Positions 56,931 to 64,000 of a DNA stretch of 64,000 nt are shown here, piece by piece. The translations under genes were made by a program, and so were the position numbers. The DNA comes from Methylibium rhizosphaerae (GTDB lineage Bacteria; Pseudomonadota; Gammaproteobacteria; Burkholderiales; Burkholderiaceae_C), in assembly GCF_006386545.1 (NCBI RefSeq), contig NZ_SWAR01000001.1, forward strand, positions 186,001 through 250,000, read 5' to 3'. Every line of letters begins with the position of its first letter. Position 1 is the first letter of the stretch. The notes under the pieces were generated by a model. That model saw only the letters and a program-made list of their open reading frames with translations. It ran no database searches and had not been told where the DNA came from.

Positions 56931-59360
56931 TCAGGCCAGCACCGCGCCCTGGGCAGCCCCTGCGTCGCGCCCCTGCAGCGACATCAGCCGCTCGAAGGCC
57001 TCGGGCGCCACCGCCGGCGAATAGAGGAAGCCCTGGAACTCGTCGCACCCCGCAGCCTCCAGGAAGCGGCGCTGCGCCTCGTTCTCCACCCCCTCGGCAA
57101 TGACGGCCAGGCGCAGGGCCTTGCCCAGGTGGATGATGGCGTGGGCGATCCCGACGTCGCTCTCGTCGTCGGGCAGGCCGCTGATGAACGACCGGTCGAT
57201 CTTGAGCTTGCGGATCGGGAAGCGCTTCAGGTAGCCCAGGCTGGAGTAGCCGGTGCCGAAGTCGTCGATCGCCAGGCACACGCCCAGCCGGGCCAGCGCG
57301 CTGAGGCGCTGCAACGCTTCGTCGGCATCGCGCAGCAGGATGGACTCGGTGAGCTCGAGCTCCAGGTATTCGGCGGGCAGCCCGGCACTGCCCAGCACGC
57401 CGGCCACCCGCTCGACGAAGTTGACCTGCTGGAACTGCAGCGCCGACACGTTGACCGACACGGTGATCGGCTGGCCGGCGCGGTACCACTGTGCGCCCTG
57501 CCGCACCGCCTCGGCCAGCACCCAGTCGCCCAGCGCCACGATGAAGCCGCTCTCCTCGGCCACCGGGATGAACTGCGCAGGCGACATGTCGCCCATCACC
57601 GGATCGCGCCAGCGGATCAGTGCCTCGGCACCGATGATGCGGCCGCTCGCGAGCTCGACCTGCGGCTGGTAGTGCAGCTTGAACGCGTCGTTGGCAAGCG
57701 CCAGCCGCATCGCGTGGTCCAGCTTCATGCGCGACAGCAGGTCTACGTTCATCTGGGGCTTGTAGAAGCGGAAGCTGCCCCGGCCGCGTTCCTTCACCCG
57801 GTACATCGCGGTGTCGGCATGCTTGACCAGGTCGTCCAGCGTGACGCCGTCGTTCGGGTACATCGCCACCCCGATGCTGCCGGTGACGGAGAAGTTCAGG
57901 TCGCCCAGCGCGAACGGCAGCGCCAGCGCTTCCAGCACCCGGCGGGCTGTCGACTCGGCGCCGCGCGCGTCTGCCTCGTGCAGCAGCATCACGAATTCGT
58001 CGCCGCCCAGCCGGGCCACGGTGTCCACCTCGCGAAGGCAGCCCTTGAGCCGCTCGGCCACTTCCATCAGCACGCGGTCGCCGAAGTGGTGGCCCAGCGA
58101 GTCGTTGATGTGCTTGAAGCGGTCGAGGTCGAGGAACAGCAGCGCGAAGCTGCCGTTGTCGCGCCGGGCCAGCGCCAGCGCGAACTCGATGCGCTCGGTG
58201 AGCTTCAGCCGGTTGGGCAGGCCGGTCAGCGCGTCGGAATAGGCGAGCTGCTCGATGCGGCGCTGGTCATGCAGCTTGTCGGTCAGGTCGCGGAAGAAGC
58301 AGATGTAGTGCAGCGGTGCGCCGTGAGCATCCGGCACCCGCACGAAGGACACCTGGCCGGGCCGCGCCTCGCCGTCGGCGCGGCGGTGCCACAGCTCGCC
58401 GGCCCAGTAGCCCTGGGCCGCCAGCGCCTGTTCTGCCCGGGTGGTGCCGGCTTCGTCGGCCGGATCGTGGAACAGCTCGTGCAGCCGCTGCCCGGCGACG
58501 CTGCGGCCCACCCCGCCCAGCAGCCGTTCGCAGCTCGGGTTGGCGGCCACGATGCGGCCATCGGCATCGGTCACGAAGATCGCATCGAGGCTGGCCTCGA
58601 ACACCTTGGAGGCCAGCTGCAGCCGCGACTCGTTGGCCAGGCGCTGGGTGATGTCGCGGAACGAATACACCCGGCCGATCGGGCGACCGCGCCCGTATTG
58701 CGGCAGCGTCACACGTTCGAGCACCTTGCCCGAGTGCAGCACCAGCACGTCGGTGGCCCTCAACAGCGGCGCGTTGTCGATGTCCAGCAACCGGCGGGTG
58801 TAGCTCGCCTCGTCGACCACGCCGCGGTGCATCCAGGCATAGATGGCCGCGTCATTGCGTTCGGTCAGCAGCTCCGGCGGCAGGCTCCACAGCGCGGCGA
58901 AATGCTGGTTGTATCCGCGGATGCCGCCGTCGAGGTCGGTCACCAGGATGCCGTCGGCGGTGCTCTCCAGCGTGGCCCGCAATTCGGCCACCAGCTTCTC
59001 GAGCTCGTCTTCGGCGCGGCGCTGTTCGCTCAGGTCGCGCACGCCGACCACATAGACGGCCTCGCCGGGCGCCACCCACACGCGGCTGACGCGCCGCTCC
59101 ACCTGCACCGTGCTGCCGTCGCGGCGGCGCACCAGCGTGTCCGACAGGATGCGGTCCGACACCCCGGCAGTCACGTCCTCCCAGAAGAACAGGTCCTCGG
59201 GCGCCGCCGCGAGATCCACCACCGGCAGTCCGACCAGTTCGGCCGCCGGTGCGCCGAGCAGACGCGCCGCCGCCTCGTTGGCCGCAAGCAGCCGCAGCTC
59301 GTGCGGGTCGACGACCCACACCGCCTCGAGCATGCCCTCGATGAGGTTCTTCCACGACAT
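56931..59360 (-). CDS. Triple-PAS GGDEF/EAL cyclic-di-GMP protein
   Basis: Cytoplasmic second-messenger protein with both diguanylate cyclase and phosphodiesterase domains. The 809-aa product has PAS-like domains at about residues 1-125, 130-255 and 260-375, then GGDEF (~380-540) with an intact GGDEF active site (RLGGDEFVML). EAL (~550-800) has the catalytic EALIRW, ELELTES and DDFGTGYSSL, and KLKIDRSFI. All visible key residues are intact, so either activity is possible. The start ATG overlaps the HD-GYP stop by one base. Confidence 0.95.
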   Translation of the reverse strand: MSWKNLIEGMLEAVWVVDPHELRLLAANEAAARLLGAPAAELVGLPVVDLAAAPEDLFFWEDVTAGVSDRILSDTLVRRRDGSTVQVERRVSRVWVAPGEAVYVVGVRDLSEQRRAEDELEKLVAELRATLESTADGILVTDLDGGIRGYNQHFAALWSLPPELLTERNDAAIYAWMHRGVVDEASYTRRLLDIDNAPLLRATDVLVLHSGKVLERVTLPQYGRGRPIGRVYSFRDITQRLANESRLQLASKVFEASLDAIFVTDADGRIVAANPSCERLLGGVGRSVAGQRLHELFHDPADEAGTTRAEQALAAQGYWAGELWHRRADGEARPGQVSFVRVPDAHGAPLHYICFFRDLTDKLHDQRRIEQLAYSDALTGLPNRLKLTERIEFALALARRDNGSFALLFLDLDRFKHINDSLGHHFGDRVLMEVAERLKGCLREVDTVARLGGDEFVMLLHEADARGAESTARRVLEALALPFALGDLNFSVTGSIGVAMYPNDGVTLDDLVKHADTAMYRVKERGRGSFRFYKPQMNVDLLSRMKLDHAMRLALANDAFKLHYQPQVELASGRIIGAEALIRWRDPVMGDMSPAQFIPVAEESGFIVALGDWVLAEAVRQGAQWYRAGQPITVSVNVSALQFQQVNFVERVAGVLGSAGLPAEYLELELTESILLRDADEALQRLSALARLGVCLAIDDFGTGYSSLGYLKRFPIRKLKIDRSFISGLPDDESDVGIAHAIIHLGKALRLAVIAEGVENEAQRRFLEAAGCDEFQGFLYSPAVAPEAFERLMSLQGRDAGAAQGAVLA

Positions 59361-60667
59361 CACGCGGCCTCCGGCGGCGCCAGCTCGCGGGCACGCTCGA
59401 AGAAGTAGCTGATGCGAGGGCGCGGCGACAGGTAGTCGAGCGTCGCGCGGGGCAGCTGCTGCGGCTTGAGGCTGCGCCGCACGCCGAGTTCGGGCGTCTC
59501 CTCGAGATCGAGCACCAGGCACTCGGCACGCGGCACCCGCACGTCGTGCACCACCACCCGCGGCTTGAGCGGTCGCGCCGAGTTGACCGACACCACCAGG
59601 GCATAGCGGTCGTCGGTGAGCTGCACCACCGAGCCCGGCGGGTACACGCCCATCATCTTGATGAACGCACCCAGCATGGCGGCGTCGTAGCGCGCCTTCA
59701 TCTGGGCAAAGATGTATGACAGCGCCTCGTGCGGCGTCATCGCCTGCGCGGGGCTGGGCGGGTTGCAGAGGTTGTCGTAGCGGTTGACCAGCGCAATGAT
59801 GCGGCCGGCCTGGGTCATGCGGTCAGCCTTCGCCCGCTGCGGGAAGCCGGTGCCGTCGGCATGCTCGTGGTGCTGGCCGATCGCCAGCGTCGCGCCGGCG
59901 CTCAGGTTCATCTTGCGCGCCAGGTTCACGCCGTGGTTCACGTGCTCCTGGTAGAGGCGCGCCTGGGCCGCCGAGAAGGTGTCGTCCTTGTAGCGCACCC
60001 GGTCGGGCAACTCGATCTTGCCGATGTCGTGAAGCAGTGCGCCCACGCCGAGGTCCGCCAGCTCCTGGCCCTCCAGCCCCACCGCCTTGCCGAGCAGCAG
60101 CGAGGTCACCGTCACGTTCAGCGCATGGGTCGAGGCTCGGTCGCCGGCCCCTTCGGAGAGCAGCCGGATGCAGATCTCGTCGGCGCAGGACATCCTGTTC
60201 AGGAAGCCGTCCACCAGAGCCTCGGACTGCTCGCGGGCGGTCTGCGGTTGTGCCGAGCACAGGTCGACCGCCTGCCTGTAGGCCTTCGCAGCCTCGGCGA
60301 ACTGGCGCTCGCACTGCCGCAGGCTGGCCTGCTGGCTTTGCAGCAGCTCCCGCCGGGCGCGCAGGCCGGCTTCGCGTGCCTCGGCCTCGGCACGCGCCGC
60401 TTCGTTCGCCGCTTCGTTCGCCGCCTCGGTCACCGGCAGCGTGGCCATCGACGCCGGCTGCAGCGGCACCTCGGGGTCGCTGCGCTCGGGCGAGTAGCGC
60501 ACGCGGGCCATGCCCAGCTCGCGGATGGTCGAGATCTGGTCGGCCGAGGCGATCTTGAAGCTGCTCAACGGGAATGGATGCCCCATCCACCCGACGTCGA
60601 GGTGGACAAACATGCCGACGCGCAAGTGCGCCACATCGACATACTGCGGATCCGGTTTGGTCTTCAT
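59360..60667 (-). CDS. HD-GYP-type c-di-GMP phosphodiesterase
   Basis: Probable c-di-GMP hydrolase. The 435-aa product has an N-terminal DUF3391 domain (VDVAHLRVGMFVHLD), an Ala/Glu coiled-coil linker (about 90-140) and an HD-GYP domain with LLHDIGKIELPD and HHEHADGTGFPQ. The signature triplet reads GFP, not GYP, a common variant. It was started at M of MKTKPDPQYV; an ATG 30 bases upstream is possible. It follows the histidine kinase by 69 bases and is coupled to the GGDEF/EAL gene. Confidence 0.92.
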   Translation of the reverse strand: MKTKPDPQYVDVAHLRVGMFVHLDVGWMGHPFPLSSFKIASADQISTIRELGMARVRYSPERSDPEVPLQPASMATLPVTEAANEAANEAARAEAEAREAGLRARRELLQSQQASLRQCERQFAEAAKAYRQAVDLCSAQPQTAREQSEALVDGFLNRMSCADEICIRLLSEGAGDRASTHALNVTVTSLLLGKAVGLEGQELADLGVGALLHDIGKIELPDRVRYKDDTFSAAQARLYQEHVNHGVNLARKMNLSAGATLAIGQHHEHADGTGFPQRAKADRMTQAGRIIALVNRYDNLCNPPSPAQAMTPHEALSYIFAQMKARYDAAMLGAFIKMMGVYPPGSVVQLTDDRYALVVSVNSARPLKPRVVVHDVRVPRAECLVLDLEETPELGVRRSLKPQQLPRATLDYLSPRPRISYFFERARELAPPEAA

Positions 60668-60736
60668 CCCTGAACGGTCAACTCGACGGCGGCCCATGCG
60701 GGCCTTTTCGCTTCTCCAGCGGATATCGACACCGTT

Positions 60737-62158
60737 TCAGGCTTCTTGAGCACGCCGCAGGTGCAGGGAAAAGCAGGTGCCCGTGATCTCCGGCGCGCTG
60801 GCCACTGTGAGGCGCCCGCCCAGCCGTTCGCTGACCTCGCGGGCGATGGCCAGGCCCAGGCCGGAGCCGTCGTCATTGCGGCGGTCGGCCCGGTCGCCGC
60901 GCCAGAACGGCTCGAACACATGCGCCAGGTGCTCGGGCGGGATGCCCGGCCCGTCGTCATGCACGCCGATGTGCACGCCGGCGTCGTCCTGCTCGATGCG
61001 CAGCTCGATGTTGGGTCCGCCGTAGCGCAGCGCGTTGTCGAGCAGGTTGTTGACGATCTCTCCCAGCCACACCGGATGTGCCCATGCCAGGCAAGGCTGC
61101 GGCGGCGCTTCGAGGGCAATGTTGCGGCCCTCCCGCACCGCCTGGAGCACCAGCGGCTCGGCCGCGCTGCGCAGCACCGGCGTCACGTCGAGCACCTGCT
61201 GCGACTGCACGTCGGTGAGGGCTGCTTCGGCGCGCGCAAGGCGCAGCAGCTGCGCGATGAGCCGGGCCATGCGGTCGGTGGACAAGGCGAGCGCGTCGGT
61301 CAGCTGGCTCCAGCCGCCCGGCGGAAGGGCCTGCAGCTCATGCTGCAGCTCCTGCACCAGCACGCGCAGGCCGGCCACGGGCGTGCGCAACTGGTGGGCC
61401 GCGTCGGCCACGAAGCGGCGCTGGCCGTCGATCGATCGCCTCACGTTGCCCAGCAGCGTGTTGATGCGCTCGATGAGCGGCAGGATCTCGCGCGGCACGG
61501 CCGCCAGCGGCAGCGGCCGCAGGTCGTGGGCGTCGCGCCGCTCCACCTCGCCGATCACCTCGCGCAGCGGTGCCACGCCGCGGCGGATGCCCCAGGCCAG
61601 CAGCACGAAGGTCAGCGTCCCGAGCGCCAGCGTCGGGCCGATCGCGCCCCACTGCACCTCGCGCACCAGCTGGGCGCGCTTGCGGGTCGTTTCCACCACC
61701 ACCACGGTGACCAGCTGGTCGAGCATCGGCGAGGCCACCGTGACCAGGGCGCCGCGCACCGGCTCCTTCAGGTAGGTGGCGTCGAACAGCACCGTCTTGT
61801 CGAGGTTGCGGGTTCGAGCGGGCGGCATCGGCAGGTCGCCGGCGCCGGCCAGCACCTGCCCGTCCTCGTCCACCACCATGAAGCTGTTGCGGTCGGCCAC
61901 GTCCCAGGACATGAGCTCCAGCGTCTGGCGGCTGATCTGGATGCTGGGGCCCTGCTCGCCCCAGGTGACCTGCGTGGCAATGGCGCCGGCTTCGTCCTGC
62001 AGGGCGCGGTCGAAGGCCGCATTGCCCGCATAGCGGGCCACGACGTAGGCGCCGCCGGCGGCGACCGCCACGCCGAACAGCCACACCCACAGCAGCGGCG
62101 CGAGCAGCTGGCGCCGCAGGCTCGGCTGGCGGGGCGAATAGAAGTCGGGGACGGCCAA
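60737..62158 (-). CDS. Sensor histidine kinase (TctE/QseC type)
   Basis: Membrane sensor of a two-component system. The 473-aa product has a transmembrane helix (~residues 20-42), a periplasmic domain of about 135 residues, a second helix (~178-200) and a HAMP-like linker. The HisKA H-box is DAAHQLRTPVAG (His ~ residue 250), then the N box NNLLDNALRYGG, G1 DDGPGIP and G2 GSGLGLAI. Three bases separate it from the response regulator, its likely cognate partner. The periplasmic signal cannot be deduced; carboxylate sensing occurs in the TctE group. Confidence 0.93.
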   Translation of the reverse strand: MAVPDFYSPRQPSLRRQLLAPLLWVWLFGVAVAAGGAYVVARYAGNAAFDRALQDEAGAIATQVTWGEQGPSIQISRQTLELMSWDVADRNSFMVVDEDGQVLAGAGDLPMPPARTRNLDKTVLFDATYLKEPVRGALVTVASPMLDQLVTVVVVETTRKRAQLVREVQWGAIGPTLALGTLTFVLLAWGIRRGVAPLREVIGEVERRDAHDLRPLPLAAVPREILPLIERINTLLGNVRRSIDGQRRFVADAAHQLRTPVAGLRVLVQELQHELQALPPGGWSQLTDALALSTDRMARLIAQLLRLARAEAALTDVQSQQVLDVTPVLRSAAEPLVLQAVREGRNIALEAPPQPCLAWAHPVWLGEIVNNLLDNALRYGGPNIELRIEQDDAGVHIGVHDDGPGIPPEHLAHVFEPFWRGDRADRRNDDGSGLGLAIAREVSERLGGRLTVASAPEITGTCFSLHLRRAQEA

Positions 62159-62161
62159 GGT

Positions 62162-62866
62162 TCAGGGGTGGGCGTCGGCCGGCGCGGCGCCCGGCTCGGC
62201 AACTTCCATCACGTAGCCGAAGCCGCGCACCGTCTTGATGACGACGCCGAGTTCGCCAAACCGCTTGCGCAGCCGGTGCACATAGACCTCGACGGAGTTT
62301 TCGCTGAAGTCGGCCTCCCAGTTCGAGAGGGTCGAGACGATCAGCTCCTTGGGCACCACGCGGCCGGGCTTGGCCATCAGCATCTCGGTCAGCGCGAACT
62401 CGCGCGGCGACAGCCGCACACGCTCGCCGTTGCACCGCAGTTCCTTGTGCTGCAGGTCCATCGTGAGCGGCCCGAGCTGCAGGGTGTCGTCCACCCGGCC
62501 GTCGGAGCGGCGCTTGAGCGCCCGCAGGCGGGCCAGCAGCTCGGGGATGTCGAAGGGCTTGACCAGGTAGTCATCGGCGCCTGCGTCGAGCCCCTGCACC
62601 CGGTCGCGCACGTCGTCGCGCGCGGTGAGCAGCAGCACCGGCAGCTTGGCACCCTGCTTGCGCCAGAAGCGCAGCACCTCCATGCCGTCGCGGCGCGGCA
62701 GGCCCAGGTCGAGCACGGCCATGTCGAACTGGCCGACCAGCCCTTCGGCACAGGCGGCCATGCCGTCGGCCAGCACGTCGACCTGCCAGCCTTCGCGCTG
62801 CAGCGCGCGCGCCACGCCCAGGCTCAACGCCGAGTCGTCTTCCACCAGCAACACCCGCACCGCCAT
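62162..62866 (-). CDS. OmpR-family response regulator
   Basis: DNA-binding partner of the adjacent kinase. The 234-aa product has a receiver domain (VEDDSALSLG, phospho-Asp in AVLDLGLPRRDG near residue 51, KPF switch Lys) and a C-terminal winged helix (ENSVEVYVHRLRKRFG, IKTVRGFGYVM). The start ATG 62866 (MAVRVLLVEDD) has GGAGGTGACG at ideal spacing, better than the upstream ATG at 62905. It is the first gene of the string running to soxZ. Confidence 0.95.
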   Translation of the reverse strand: MAVRVLLVEDDSALSLGVARALQREGWQVDVLADGMAACAEGLVGQFDMAVLDLGLPRRDGMEVLRFWRKQGAKLPVLLLTARDDVRDRVQGLDAGADDYLVKPFDIPELLARLRALKRRSDGRVDDTLQLGPLTMDLQHKELRCNGERVRLSPREFALTEMLMAKPGRVVPKELIVSTLSNWEADFSENSVEVYVHRLRKRFGELGVVIKTVRGFGYVMEVAEPGAAPADAHP

Positions 62867-62903
62867 CGTCACCTCCAGCGCGGAATTGTCGCCGTGCCGC
62901 GCC

Positions 62904-62936
62904 ATGAAAAAGGCCGGCTCGAGGCCGGCCTTTCCC
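62904..62936 (-). terminator. Intrinsic terminator of sodB
   Basis: On the minus strand, stem AAAGGCCGGC / GCCGGCCTTT with loop CTCGA is followed by TTC and a short T run. It lies 15-45 bases after the sodB stop and upstream of the response regulator, which should separate the two transcripts. Confidence 0.82.
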
Positions 62937-62951
62937 CAATAGCGTGTGCGA

Positions 62952-63533
62952 TCAGGCGAAGTTCTTCTCGGCGAAGTCCCAGTTCACGAGGCTCGTGAGG
63001 AAGGTCTCGACGAACTTCGGGCGGGCATTGCGGAAGTCGATGTAGTAGGCATGCTCCCACACGTCGATGGTGAGCAGCGGCTTGTCGGTGGTGGTCAGCG
63101 GCGTGGCGGCGTTGCTGGTGTTCACCAGGTCCACGGAGCCATCGGCCTTCTTGACCAGCCAGGTCCAGCCCGAACCGAAGTTGCCCACGGCCGACTTGGT
63201 GAAGGCTTCCTTGAAGGCGGCATAGCTGCCGAACTTGGCATTGATGGCCGCGGCCAGCGCCCCCTTGGGCTCGCCGCCGCCCTGCGGCTTCATGCTGTTC
63301 CAGAAGAAGGTGTGGTTCCAGACCTGGGCGGAGTTGTTGAAGATGCCGCCGCTGGACTTCTTGATGATCTCTTCAAGGCCCAGGTTCTCGAACTCGGTGC
63401 CCTTGATGAGGTTGTTGAGGTTGGTGACGTAAGCCTGGTGATGCTTGCCGTAGTGGAAGTCGAAGGTTTCCTTCGAGATGTGCGGGGCGAGTGCGTCGGC
63501 CGCATACGGCAGGGGGGGCAGGGTGTGTTCCAT
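62952..63533 (-). CDS. sodB: Iron superoxide dismutase SodB
   Basis: Converts superoxide to oxygen and hydrogen peroxide. The 193-aa product starts [18 protein letters not shown] and has the metal ligands in [23 protein letters not shown], and [11 protein letters not shown] (Asp and His). The residues around GGIFNNSAQ favour the iron form, though manganese cannot be excluded from sequence alone. No signal peptide is present, so it is cytosolic. It has its own terminator. Confidence 0.96.
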   Translation of the reverse strand: MEHTLPPLPYAADALAPHISKETFDFHYGKHHQAYVTNLNNLIKGTEFENLGLEEIIKKSSGGIFNNSAQVWNHTFFWNSMKPQGGGEPKGALAAAINAKFGSYAAFKEAFTKSAVGNFGSGWTWLVKKADGSVDLVNTSNAATPLTTTDKPLLTIDVWEHAYYIDFRNARPKFVETFLTSLVNWDFAEKNFA

Positions 63534-63578
63534 GTCTTCTTCCTCTCGTGAGATGGGTGGTTCGAATCGAACCGGAGG

Positions 63579-63584
63579 ATTGTA
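63579..63584 (-). promoter_or_regulatory. Candidate -10 box (TACAAT) for sodB
   Basis: CTACAATCC on the minus strand lies about 45 bases before the sodB start. The -35 region is poor. No obvious Fur box was seen between it and the gene. Confidence 0.4.
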
Positions 63585-63626
63585 GGCAGGCGTGATGGCC
63601 CTGCCGTGCCTGCAGACTTGGGCGCC

Positions 63627-64000
63627 TCAGGGCTTGCCTTCCTCGATCCGATGGACCTGCGCCTCGATGCGCCCGTCGGCCAGCACCGCGACGATGCCCT
63701 GCCCCAGCTGCACCTGCTTCGCGGAGGTCACGGCATGGCCTTGCGCATCGCTGATCCACGCATAGCCGCGCTGCAGCACGCGCTGCGGGTCGACCGCCGA
63801 CAGGCGGTTGCCCAGCGTTTCGAGCCGCTGCCCGCGCAGCAGTTGCGCCATGGCCGCCGCACGCTGCAGCCGCTCGGCCTGCCGCAGCAGCTCGCGCTCG
63901 CGAGCTGCGCGCCAGTGGGAGGTGCCGGTCAGCCAGCGCTGCTGCAGGAGCGCCAGCGTGTGCCGGTGCCGCTGCAGCATCTGCGCCGGCCTTGCCATGC
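63627..64000 (-). CDS. xseA: Exodeoxyribonuclease VII large subunit XseA, C-terminal part
   Basis: C-terminal ~124 residues of the large subunit, cut by the window edge. The visible part has helical coiled stretches (RERELLRQAERLQRAAAMAQ) and the terminal motif VDPQRVLQRGYAWISDAQG. The latter is the conserved end of XseA, in which LxRGYA is followed by a short beta domain. It precedes sodB by 93 bases on the same strand. Without the N-terminal OB-fold and catalytic domain, completeness cannot be judged. Confidence 0.85.
   Translation of the reverse strand, partial: MARPAQMLQRHRHTLALLQQRWLTGTSHWRAARERELLRQAERLQRAAAMAQLLRGQRLETLGNRLSAVDPQRVLQRGYAWISDAQGHAVTSAKQVQLGQGIVAVLADGRIEAQVHRIEEGKP

Noticed and set aside
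56829-59408. An 859-codon plus-strand frame opposite the GGDEF/EAL gene
   Set aside because: It is a mirror of a gene with intact GGDEF and EAL signatures; its composition is typical of antisense GC-rich frames.
60746-62998. A 750-codon plus-strand frame opposite the kinase and regulator genes
   Set aside because: Kinase and response-regulator motifs on the minus strand are complete; the plus-strand frame has none.

Overview
The window is GC-rich, gene-dense chromosomal DNA. Gene order and protein families point to a betaproteobacterium of the order Burkholderiales, probably near the Rubrivivax/Leptothrix/Caldimonas group. This is an inference from synteny and sequence feel; no database was searched. 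There is no prophage, insertion sequence, integron or CRISPR array. Nearly all of it is core genome, and no intergenic gap reaches 300 bases.

Region 1 (1-13358, minus strand) is the envelope and translation supercluster, in transcription order: rpsB, tsf, pyrH, frr, uppS, cdsA, dxr, rseP, bamA, skp, lpxD, fabZ, lpxA, lpxB (cut by the window edge). It joins ribosome biogenesis, UMP and isoprenoid supply, phospholipid synthesis, outer-membrane protein assembly and lipid A synthesis. A clear intrinsic attenuator lies between rpsB and tsf.

Region 2 (13539-17896, plus strand) holds an amidase, a DadA-like D-amino-acid dehydrogenase with an unusual insert, and a fused NAD(P)H-hydrate epimerase/dehydratase. 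Region 3 (17975-23300, minus strand) has a secreted M14 zinc carboxypeptidase with PKD and PPC domains, a small exported protein, and RNase R. A tRNA-Leu(CAG) diverges from rnr and is followed by two terminators in tandem.

Region 4 (23596-44410, minus strand) is a long head-to-tail block: rluD, scpB, rluB, ndk, rlmN, pilW, a rodZ-like gene, ispG, hisS, a yfgM-like gene, bamB, der, hfq, hflX, hflK, hflC, a DUF2065 gene, hisZ, purA and a phosphoribosyltransferase gene. Many neighbours overlap by ATGA. It is the classic betaproteobacterial ndk-der-hfq-hflXKC-purA arrangement.

Region 5 (44461-55984) has bamD, a DinG/YoaA-type helicase with a DUF465 gene, a PP2C phosphatase, an exported Ala/Arg-rich protein, zapE, and the 2-oxoglutarate dehydrogenase operon sucA-sucB-lpd with a recognisable promoter.

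Region 6 (56047-62866, minus strand) is the most distinctive part. A response regulator, histidine kinase, HD-GYP protein and triple-PAS GGDEF/EAL protein are followed by soxY and soxZ, with no other sox gene in view. The window ends with sodB and the 3' end of xseA.

I found no convincing new multi-gene system. The best leads are the regulator/c-di-GMP/soxYZ string, the DadA insert, the glycine-tailed RluB, and several regulatory structures.
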